DNA of 6,406 nt from CAZNQW01 sp964575225 (GTDB lineage Bacteria; Chloroflexota; Anaerolineae; JAAYZQ01), in the NCBI GenBank assembly GCA_964575225.1, contig CAZNQW010000223.1, forward strand, positions 1-6,406. The letters are read 5' to 3'. The translations under genes and the position numbers were made by a program. Shown here in pieces: positions 1-5,146 of this stretch (the stretch's first letter is position 1; every line of letters begins with the position of its first letter). A model generated the notes under the pieces. It was given only the letters and a program-made list of their open reading frames with translations, was not told the origin of the DNA and ran no database searches.

Positions 1-52
1 CCTCAGTTTGCCAGAGAAAGTCCTTTTTGTCGACCTTACGTTGATGCCTATT

Positions 53-73
53 GGGTGGGTCTGAGACCCGCCC
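53..73. repeat. REP-like palindrome
   Basis: Inverted repeat with 10-nt arms GGGTGGGTCT (53-62) and AGACCCGCCC (64-73) around a single G. It pairs fully apart from one G-T wobble. It resembles the short GC-rich palindromes dispersed between genes in many bacteria; the match to a named family is from memory only. If an upstream gene ends at 62-64, the element overlaps its stop. Confidence 0.5.
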
Positions 74-530
74 CTACGACTTGCCCGCTGGGGCAACAGG
101 CGGGCAAGGAACGGCCCGAACCCAAGCCGCCCCCGAGGACGCGGCGCAGAGCCGTGTGGGGGCCTCCCCAACGCAGGCATCCGTGGGGAAAGTGACACCT
201 GGGCGTCAGGCGAGGCGGCCGAGGGATGGAGTATACTGGGCAGGTAGGAGTTGCGTCGGGGCCGGGCGCGCGGGAAACCAAACAGCAGCGCCAACCCTGG
301 CCTCCCGGCCAATGGCCACCTGTCCAAGGGAAAATTGGCCCCTTGGCCGATGCGGCCGTGTGCCAAAGATCGTATACTGGAGACCAGAAAGTAGAACGAT
401 CTGCAGATAGGATCGCCGGTGAACCCGGTCCAAGGCAAAGCGCCATCCACATGGTCGCCAGTGGAACGGGAACCTCACACGGGGATCGAGCGTCTAATAA
501 ATACGACAACGATTGAGTTTTTTCGGCAGT

Positions 531-537
531 AGGAGGT
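531..537 (+). promoter_or_regulatory. Shine-Dalgarno AGGAGGT for the first PA14 gene
   Basis: AGGAGGT lies 6 nt upstream of the ATG at 544. It decides the start: the alternative in-frame ATG at 565 would put the same motif 27 nt away, outside the working range. The same core precedes both other genes at near-identical spacing. Confidence 0.85.
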
Positions 538-543
538 GTCGAA

Positions 544-2586
544 ATGTTAACGATACAGGGAAAAATGAATGCAATCTGGCGGCTGAGCGCCGTGATTCTG
601 GCTCTGGTTCTTGTGCTAGGCCCGGCGGCAGCCATGGGTCATGCAGCCTCAGCGGCTGCCCTGCCCTTGGAGGCATCGGAATTCAAAATCGCGTCGGCCC
701 AAACCACCGGCTGGCGCGGCGAGTACTATAACAACATCAACCTGAGCGGCACGCCCCAGGTCCGCACCGACGCCAAGATCGACTTTAATTGGGGGGGCGG
801 CAGCCCGATGGCGGGCATCAACGCCGACTACTTTGGCGTGCGCTGGACCCGCCAAATCGTGACCGAGGCCAAGACCTATCGCTTCAACGTCCGCGTTGAC
901 GATGGCGTCCGGCTGTGGGTCGACGGTCAACTGCTCATCGACCAATGGCACGACAGCAGCGCCACCACCTACTCGGCTGAGCGGGCCATGACCGCCGGCA
1001 CCCACTCCCTCCGCATCGAGATGTACGAGCGGGCGGGTGATGCCGTGGCCATCTTTTGGCGGGAAGAGGCCACCGGCACCTCGAGCTGGAAGGGCGAGTA
1101 CTTTAACAACATCAACCTGAGCGGCACGCCGGTGCTGGTCCGTAACGACGCCAACCTCGACTTTAACTGGGGGACGGCCGCTCCGGCGGCTGGACTGCCT
1201 GCCGACAACTTTAGCGTGCGGTGGACGCGCACCCTCTCCTTCTCGGGCGGCGTCACCCAGTTCACGGTGGACATCGACGACGGGGTCCGACTGTGGGTCG
1301 ACAACCAACTGATCATCGACCGCTGGCACGATGCCGTGGCCACCTACGTGGGCCAGATCTCCCTCAGCCCGGGCAACCACACCGTGCGGCTGGAGATGTT
1401 CGAGCACACGGGCGGGGCCAGGGTCCGCTTGAACTGGTCCAACGCGACCAGTTACCCCGGCTGGAAGGGCGAGTACTATAACAACATCAACCTGAGCGGC
1501 GCGCCGGTTCTGGTCCGCAACGATGCCAACCTCGACTTTAACTGGGGGACGGCCGCTCCGGGGGCAGGGCTGCCTGCCGACAACTTTAGCGTGCGGTGGA
1601 CGCGCACCCTCTCCTTCTCGGGCGGCGTCACCCAGTTCACGGTGGACATCGACGACGGGGTTCGGCTTTGGGTCGACAACCAACTGATCATCGACCGCTG
1701 GCACGACGCCGTGGCCACCTACATGGGCCAGATCTCCCTCAGCCCGGGCAACCACACCGTACGGCTGGAGATGTTTGAGCACACCGGTGGGGCCAGAGTC
1801 CGCTTGAACTGGTCCAATTCCCCGAGCTTCCCTGCCTGGAAGGGCGAGTACTTTAACAACCGTAGCCTGTCCGGCACGCCGGTGCTGGTTCGCCACGATC
1901 GAGCCATCGACTTTGACTGGGGAAAGGGTTCCCCCGCGGGTGGCGTGCCTGCCGACCAGTTCAGTGTGCGCTGGACGCGAAGCCTGGACTTTACCAAAGG
2001 CACCTATCGCTTTTTTGTCAACGCAGATGATGGCGTCCGCCTGTGGGTGGCCGGCAAATTGATCATCGACCAGTGGCACGATGGGCTGGGCGCCTATACC
2101 GGCGACATCACCTTGCCCAAGGGGCGGCATGCGATCCGCTTGGAGATGTACGAGCGAACTGGGAACGCCGTGGCCCAGCTCTGGTGGACCCAGAACGATG
2201 GCGCGCCGGCCTGGAGCGCCCGCTTCTTTACCAACCGCAACCTGGAGCCTGCGCCGGTCGTAATCCGAAACGTGGCCGACATCAACTTTGACTGGGGCAC
2301 GGGCGCCCCGGCCCCCGGAGTCCCCGCCGACAACTTTGGCGTCAAGTTCGTGCGCAAGACGGACTTTGTGGCCGGCACCTACCGCTTCTGCGCCAAGGCG
2401 GATGATGGGGTCAGTGTCGAAATGGACGACAAGCTGCCCTACATCCTGCGCGAATGGCACAACGGGGGTGGCAGCTATTGCAAGGACTTTTATGTAAAAG
2501 GCGGATTCCACAAGTTGACGGTCGAGTTCTATGACTATGTCGGCCCGGCCCGCATCCGCTTCTGGATGCAGCGGCTGCCCGATTAG
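544..2586 (+). CDS. Secreted protein with five tandem PA14-like domains
   Basis: Predicted exported protein of 680 residues made almost wholly of PA14-like domains. A signal peptide covers about residues 1-34 (hydrophobic core 13-30, then AAAMGHA with possible AxA-type cleavage sites). The five domains start at W57, W182, W307, W432 and W557, exactly 125 residues apart, and the last ends at the stop, so there is no extra anchor, sortase signal or transmembrane tail. Each of the first four has the order W(K/R)GEY(Y/F)NN, FxWG-type loop, RWTR, DDGVRLWV, (L/I)IDxWHD and a closing EM(Y/F)E..G segment. The DDG motif is at 119, 245, 370, 495 and 620. In PA14-type lectin domains such as yeast flocculins, an Asp-Asp pair binds calcium and sugar; the same role here is inferred. 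Domains 2 and 3 are nearly identical. Domain 5 is divergent, loses the GEY and RLWV motifs and holds the only cysteines (C616, C646). Likely role: glycan binding or adhesion outside the cell. No catalytic domain is seen. Confidence 0.9.
   Translation: MLTIQGKMNAIWRLSAVILALVLVLGPAAAMGHAASAAALPLEASEFKIASAQTTGWRGEYYNNINLSGTPQVRTDAKIDFNWGGGSPMAGINADYFGVRWTRQIVTEAKTYRFNVRVDDGVRLWVDGQLLIDQWHDSSATTYSAERAMTAGTHSLRIEMYERAGDAVAIFWREEATGTSSWKGEYFNNINLSGTPVLVRNDANLDFNWGTAAPAAGLPADNFSVRWTRTLSFSGGVTQFTVDIDDGVRLWVDNQLIIDRWHDAVATYVGQISLSPGNHTVRLEMFEHTGGARVRLNWSNATSYPGWKGEYYNNINLSGAPVLVRNDANLDFNWGTAAPGAGLPADNFSVRWTRTLSFSGGVTQFTVDIDDGVRLWVDNQLIIDRWHDAVATYMGQISLSPGNHTVRLEMFEHTGGARVRLNWSNSPSFPAWKGEYFNNRSLSGTPVLVRHDRAIDFDWGKGSPAGGVPADQFSVRWTRSLDFTKGTYRFFVNADDGVRLWVAGKLIIDQWHDGLGAYTGDITLPKGRHAIRLEMYERTGNAVAQLWWTQNDGAPAWSARFFTNRNLEPAPVVIRNVADINFDWGTGAPAPGVPADNFGVKFVRKTDFVAGTYRFCAKADDGVSVEMDDKLPYILREWHNGGGSYCKDFYVKGGFHKLTVEFYDYVGPARIRFWMQRLPD
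1087..1836 (+). repeat. Recent 375-bp tandem duplication (PA14 domains 2 and 3)
   Basis: 1087-1461 and 1462-1836 are head-to-tail copies. Over the first 357 bases I count about 19 differences, roughly 95% identity. Only 4 of 119 residues change (F187/Y312, T195/A320, A215/G340, V269/M394), so most changes are synonymous. This implies unequal exchange or gene conversion followed by selection on the protein. The last ~6 residues of each unit (the inter-domain linker) differ freely. Confidence 0.9.
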
Positions 2587-2594
2587 AATGGACC

Positions 2595-2613
2595 CGTTGG
2601 GTTTCAGCCAACG
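2595..2613. repeat. Hairpin just after the first gene
   Basis: Perfect 6-bp arms CGTTGG (2595-2600) and CCAACG (2608-2613) around a 7-nt loop, starting 9 nt after the TAG stop. No T-run follows, so it is not a classical intrinsic terminator. It could protect the mRNA 3' end or be part of a dispersed repeat. Confidence 0.4.
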
Positions 2614-2629
2614 CCTCAAGGGGCGATGG

Positions 2630-2657
2630 GTACGGGCGACGCATGCGTCGCCCGTAC
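2630..2657. repeat. Perfect 28-bp palindrome
   Basis: The 14-nt half-site GTACGGGCGACGCA is followed directly by its exact reverse complement, with no mismatch and no spacer. It could extrude as a cruciform, fold as a strong RNA hairpin with a short CATG loop, or be a dimeric protein site. It begins 43 nt after the stop of the first gene. The 10-mer TACGGGCGAC inside it recurs at 4851-4860 in the next spacer, which points to a dispersed REP-like element rather than a gene-specific operator. Confidence 0.8.
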
Positions 2658-2680
2658 AGGTCCCATGCCGGGTGTACATC

Positions 2681-2704
2681 GTAGGTGGGTGGCATGCCGC
2701 GCCC
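2681..2704. repeat. Dispersed palindromic element, copy 1
   Basis: This 24-nt element matches 4991-5014 at 20 of 24 positions. Both have the shape GTAGG, variable bases, GGCATGC, one variable base, GCGCCC. It is an imperfect inverted repeat centred on GCATGC. Occurrence in both spacers of the window marks it as a repeat family. Confidence 0.55.
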
Positions 2705-2767
2705 GAGAATCGGCTCGGCGATGGAAACCCGTCGGCTGAGCGTGGGGCGCAAAAGGGAACAAACGGC

Positions 2768-2795
2768 CCCCTCTCCCGTCCTAAGGGTAGAGGGG
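2768..2795. repeat. GC-rich stem-loop in the leader of the propeller/HEAT gene
   Basis: CCCCTCTCCC (2768-2777) can pair with GGG (2785-2787) and AGAGGGG (2789-2795) with one bulged T and a 7-nt loop, giving a 10-bp stem. No T-tract follows, so I do not call it a terminator. It ends 49 nt before the Shine-Dalgarno of the next gene and could be a leader structure or another dispersed repeat. Confidence 0.45.
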
Positions 2796-2844
2796 CGAGC
2801 GCCCAGAGGAACAGAGAGCCTGCTCGTCCTCTCAAAGGGCAAGT

Positions 2845-2851
2845 AGGAGGT
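2845..2851 (+). promoter_or_regulatory. Shine-Dalgarno AGGAGGT for the propeller/HEAT gene
   Basis: AGGAGGT is placed 5 nt before the ATG at 2857 and fixes that start. Confidence 0.85.
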
Positions 2852-2856
2852 ATCCG

Positions 2857-4824
2857 ATGAATAGCAAAGAAATCACAAGGAGAACAACCCAACGGCTTTT
2901 GGCCGTCCTGCTGATCGTCACGGGCTTGAGCGTGTGGTGGGCCTGGGGTCAGGTGGCCCGCTTGGCCAGCCCGGCGGCCGATCCGGCGGACCCCGAGTCG
3001 ATTCTGGTCACGGCCTGGCAGCCCGAGGGCGCCTCGGACCTGGCCCTGTTCCGCAGCACCCACAGCGGCGCCGACTGGCAACCGCTGGCGCTGCCCGACG
3101 GCGGCGTCCCGGTGACCTGGGCCGGGGATGGCGGGCGGCGCATCGCCGCGGCGCTGGCGGACGGCGCCCTGGTCCGTTCCGACGACGGCGGCCAATCGTG
3201 GGCCTACGTGGCCCAGCGCCTGCCGGTCACCAGCCTGGCGTGGGACGACCGGGGCACCCTCTATGCCGGAACCAACGGGCGAGGCGTCTATCGCCTGGCG
3301 GCAGGGGGGACGCCCCTCGAACTCTCGGCGCCGCAGGACGAATTATCCTCGGCGCGGATCGTGGGACTGGCGGTGGCCGGCGAGCGCCTCTTTGCCGCCA
3401 CACCGACCACCGTCTTTTTCATCCAACAGGTCGATGGCGCGCCTTTGCCCGACGCCTGGACCAAGACCGCTCCTGTGCCCGATCGGGTGACCGCCCTGGC
3501 AGCGGCGAACGAGGATACCCTCTATGTCGGTACGGCCCTCAACGGCGTCTTAAAAAACGCCGATGCGGGCAAGAGCTGGAGCGCGGCACGGGAAGGTCTG
3601 GGGCTGGCAGCGGGCCAGTGGGTGCAGGTGACTGCACTCCAGGTCGACCCGGTCGAGTCCGAGGTGCTGTACGTCAGCCTGGACCACCTGCTGGGGAGCA
3701 CCACCGTCCACGCCAGCGCCGCCGGGGTTTTTGTGACGCTGGATGGCGGGCAGCAGTGGCGACCCCTGGCGGGCGCCCAGTTCCCCCAGGCTGCCCAGGC
3801 CCACGACCTGGTGGTGGCGCCCGGCCGGCCGCTGTGGGTTCAGGCCGCGACGGCTCAGGGGCTGCAGGGCTACGAACCGGATGTGGCCCGCGCCTTAGCC
3901 GAGCTCGAAAGCGCCGATCCGGCGCTGCGCTGGACGGCAGCCCGCGAACTCGGGTTGGGGCAGGCCCCAGGCGTGGGCAATGCCCTCTTGGCGCGGCTGG
4001 AAGATCCGGCTCCGGCGGTCAGTCTGGCGGCTGCCGACGCCCTGGGTCGCATCAACGACCCTGGTTCAGTGGGCGGCCTGCTGGTGGCGCTGGATCACCC
4101 GTCGCAGCAGGTGCGGCTGGGGGCGGCGCGGGCCCTGGGCGGAATGCAGGTCCCGGCGGCCGTCGAGCCCCTGCGAGCGATGTTGATGACAGGTTCGGAC
4201 CTGGAGGTGGGCTTTGCCGCCCAGGCACTGGGGCGCATCGGCACCCCGGCGGCGTTGGAAGGCCTGTTGGCAGCGCTGAGTGATTCGCAGCCCACGGCCC
4301 GCTGGCACGCGGCCATGGCGGCGCTGGAAGAGGTGGGCGAGCCGGCAGTCGAGCCCCTGGTAGCGCGGTTGGATAGCCGCGACCCGGCGGCCCGGCGCAG
4401 CGCGGCTCGGGCTCTGGGCTGGATCGGCAGCCCATCGGCCACTCGAGCGCTGGTGAGCGCCCTGCAGGATGGGGACCCGGCGGTGCGCAGCCAGGCCGCG
4501 TGGGCACTGGGCGAGGTGGGCGATCCCACGGCGCGCAGGGCTCTGGAACGGGCGGCTGCCCGCGAAACCGACGGCGCCGTCCAACCTCAACTGGCCTGGG
4601 CACTGGCCCGCCTGCCGGAGCAGGCCGCCGCGGCGGGCTGGACGCTGGCCCTGGCGCCGACCCTCGACCGGCTGCAACCGCTGCGGTGGCTCATCCTGGC
4701 CCTATCGCTGGCAGGGGCCGCCTGGTTGGTCCTGGTCCAGCCGGCCCTGGTTCCCGCCTCGGTCGCGCGCCGCACCGGGCAAGAGGGCCTGCAGAATCCA
4801 CGGGGTTCCAGTCGTCCGTGTTGA
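2857..4824 (+). CDS. Membrane-anchored BNR beta-propeller and HEAT-repeat protein
   Basis: 655 residues with an unusual architecture. Residues 1-13 are basic, then a hydrophobic helix at about 14-32 acts as signal anchor. Residues ~47-340 look like a six- or seven-bladed propeller of the BNR/Ycf48-like kind: Asp-boxes of the form (S/T/N)xDxGxxW lie at 108-115, 234-241 and 294-301, a degenerate one at 67-74, with LYAGT and LYVGT strands at 135 and 222. Residues 341-588 form eight PBS-lyase-type HEAT repeats of exactly 31 residues, with the recurring pattern AARALGxIGxP. A second hydrophobic helix covers ~609-630, followed by a short basic tail. Both basic ends are probably cytoplasmic, leaving ~575 residues outside the membrane. 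Sialidase catalytic residues are not evident, so an enzyme role is unlikely; protein binding, scaffolding or assembly is inferred. It sits between two secreted PA14 genes, with 270- and 322-bp spacers that argue against a tight operon. The last ~15 residues look unstructured. By eye it is more GC-rich than its neighbours. Domain calls are firm; the role is unknown. Confidence 0.85.
   Translation: MNSKEITRRTTQRLLAVLLIVTGLSVWWAWGQVARLASPAADPADPESILVTAWQPEGASDLALFRSTHSGADWQPLALPDGGVPVTWAGDGGRRIAAALADGALVRSDDGGQSWAYVAQRLPVTSLAWDDRGTLYAGTNGRGVYRLAAGGTPLELSAPQDELSSARIVGLAVAGERLFAATPTTVFFIQQVDGAPLPDAWTKTAPVPDRVTALAAANEDTLYVGTALNGVLKNADAGKSWSAAREGLGLAAGQWVQVTALQVDPVESEVLYVSLDHLLGSTTVHASAAGVFVTLDGGQQWRPLAGAQFPQAAQAHDLVVAPGRPLWVQAATAQGLQGYEPDVARALAELESADPALRWTAARELGLGQAPGVGNALLARLEDPAPAVSLAAADALGRINDPGSVGGLLVALDHPSQQVRLGAARALGGMQVPAAVEPLRAMLMTGSDLEVGFAAQALGRIGTPAALEGLLAALSDSQPTARWHAAMAALEEVGEPAVEPLVARLDSRDPAARRSAARALGWIGSPSATRALVSALQDGDPAVRSQAAWALGEVGDPTARRALERAAARETDGAVQPQLAWALARLPEQAAAAGWTLALAPTLDRLQPLRWLILALSLAGAAWLVLVQPALVPASVARRTGQEGLQNPRGSSRPC
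3877..4620 (+). repeat. Eight 31-codon HEAT-like repeats
   Basis: Protein residues 341-588 divide without gaps into eight 31-residue units starting at P341, G372, G403, A434, A465, P496, S527 and T558. Shared positions are an LxxLxx first helix, a turn with D/P, then R..AA.ALG in the second helix and a closing Gly/Pro. The first and last units are the most diverged, as expected for solenoid caps. The repeat is visible at protein level; the DNA copies are well diverged, so it is old compared with the PA14 duplication. Confidence 0.85.
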
Positions 4825-4875
4825 GGATCGTACTTTTCACATGTGCGGTATACGGGCGACGGCTCCAATGTGGAG

Positions 4876-4895
4876 TGCGGCACCTTGGTGCCGCA
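4876..4895. repeat. Perfect stem-loop GCGGCACC/GGTGCCGC
   Basis: Arms 4877-4884 and 4887-4894 are exact reverse complements separated by TT; a further T-A pair extends the symmetry to 4876-4895. It lies 3 nt before the first copy of the 26-bp element and looks like one half of a paired palindrome unit. Confidence 0.65.
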
Positions 4896-4898
4896 TGT

Positions 4899-4924
4899 GG
4901 GCCCCCGCGTTCGCGGGGGCGACG
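4899..4924. repeat. 26-bp palindromic element, copy 1
   Basis: Identical over 26 bp to 5024-5049. The core at 4902-4919 is CCCCCGCG-TT-CGCGGGGG, flanked by GGG on the left and CGACG on the right. It looks like a REP-type dispersed element. Confidence 0.8.
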
Positions 4925-4949
4925 GGGTGGCCGACGCAACGGACCAGCC

Positions 4950-4976
4950 ACGAATTTCGCGAATTTCACGAATGGC
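4950..4976. repeat. Three tandem 9-mers (ACGAATTTC type)
   Basis: ACGAATTTC (4950-4958), GCGAATTTC (4959-4967) and ACGAATGGC (4968-4976) follow one another without a gap. They are AT-rich relative to the surroundings. Their function is unknown; candidates are part of a dispersed repeat or an iterated protein site. Confidence 0.6.
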
Positions 4977-4990
4977 TTGCCGTCTGCACC

Positions 4991-5014
4991 GTAGGAGCGC
5001 GGCATGCTGCGCCC
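4991..5014. repeat. Dispersed palindromic element, copy 2
   Basis: Second copy of the element at 2681-2704, with 20 of 24 positions shared. Inside it, GCGCGGCA/TGCTGCGC (4997-5012) forms an 8-bp inverted repeat with one G-T wobble. Confidence 0.55.
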
Positions 5015-5023
5015 AAAACCCAT

Positions 5024-5049
5024 GGGCCCCCGCGTTCGCGGGGGCGACG
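5024..5049. repeat. 26-bp palindromic element, copy 2
   Basis: Exact copy of 4899-4924, 125 bp downstream, with core palindrome at 5027-5044. Like copy 1, it is preceded by a different GC-rich palindrome, giving two composite units in the same order. Confidence 0.8.
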
Positions 5050-5067
5050 ACTGGAGCGGGAGCGGCG

Positions 5068-5104
5068 AGCGCAAAAGCGCTGACAGGGCGCCAAAAGTGG
5101 CGCC
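5068..5104. repeat. Two adjacent hairpins before the third gene
   Basis: The first is AGCGC-AAAA-GCGCT (5068-5081); the second is GGCGCCA-AAAG-TGGCGCC (5087-5104). Both are perfect. The second ends 28 nt before the Shine-Dalgarno region. A TTTT at 5113-5116 is too short and too far away for a normal intrinsic terminator. They may be leader structures or read-through control. Confidence 0.45.
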
Positions 5105-5132
5105 GAGCAGGATTTTGAAACAGGAACGATTG

Positions 5133-5141
5133 TAAGGAGGT
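5133..5141 (+). promoter_or_regulatory. Shine-Dalgarno TAAGGAGGT for the third gene
   Basis: TAAGGAGGT, an extended match to the 16S rRNA 3' end, lies 5 nt before the ATG at 5147 and fixes that start. Confidence 0.88.
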
Positions 5142-5146
5142 ACAGG

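Larger units (their letters stand above)
1..543. other. Non-coding upstream region with scattered hairpins
   Basis: I see no convincing gene here. The open frames on both strands have low-complexity Pro/Arg/Gly/Ala-rich translations with no recognisable domain, and they run through palindromes. What it holds: a REP-like palindrome at 53-73; a hairpin at 324-346 with 7-bp arms CCAAGGG/CCCTTGG; a 10-bp palindrome ATCTGCAGAT at 399-408; the 9-mer GTATACTGG at both 231-239 and 372-380; and the ribosome binding site of the first gene near 531. The stretch at about 485-520 is more AT-rich and is the likeliest place for a promoter, but no good -35/-10 pair is visible. The first ~60 bases could be the tail of an upstream gene ending at a TGA at 62-64, but 20 codons are too few to support a call. 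Confidence 0.6.
4825..5132. other. Intergenic palindrome mosaic
   Basis: This spacer has no plausible gene. From left to right it holds CACATGTG (4838-4845), a stem-loop at 4876-4895, the first copy of a 26-bp palindromic element (4899-4924), three tandem 9-mers (4950-4976), a dispersed palindrome (4991-5014), the second copy of the 26-bp element (5024-5049) and two small hairpins (5068-5081 and 5087-5104). A promoter for the next gene probably lies here, but I cannot point to a convincing one. Confidence 0.75.

Noticed and set aside
2..64. Possible C-terminal tail of an upstream gene ending at TGA 62-64
   Set aside because: About 20 plausible-looking codons followed by a REP-like palindrome fit a gene end, but this is too short to support a call.
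51..410. 119-codon plus-strand open frame near the left edge
   Set aside because: It starts at a palindrome, has no ribosome binding site, and its translation is low-complexity Gly/Arg/Pro/Ala without family resemblance.
410..495. Riboswitch-like stretch (AGGCAAAGC, GCCAGTGG and several small stems) upstream of the first gene
   Set aside because: I compared it mentally with c-di-GMP-I and cobalamin consensus elements and could not place the conserved core in order. A covariance-model search (Infernal against Rfam) would settle it.
470..505. Sigma-70 promoter with TAATAA at 495-500 as -10
   Set aside because: No acceptable -35 hexamer is found at 16-18 nt upstream, so the match could be chance.
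2768..2795. Rho-independent terminator
   Set aside because: The stem is good but no T-tract follows; the same holds for the hairpins at 2595-2613 and 5087-5104.
649..3195. Very long open frame (848 codons) on the minus strand
   Set aside because: It lies opposite the first PA14 gene, the spacer and part of the next gene. In GC-rich genes with G/C third positions the antisense frame rarely meets stops. Its translation has no domain logic, whereas the plus frame has a signal peptide, a Shine-Dalgarno and repeated domains.
2857..4824. Sialidase function for the BNR-repeat protein
   Set aside because: Asp-boxes are structural and occur in many propellers; I see no FRIP-like motif or catalytic Arg triad pattern.
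4876..5049. CRISPR array
   Set aside because: There are only two copies of the 26-bp element, the 99-bp gap is far too long for a spacer and itself contains repeats, and no cas gene is nearby.
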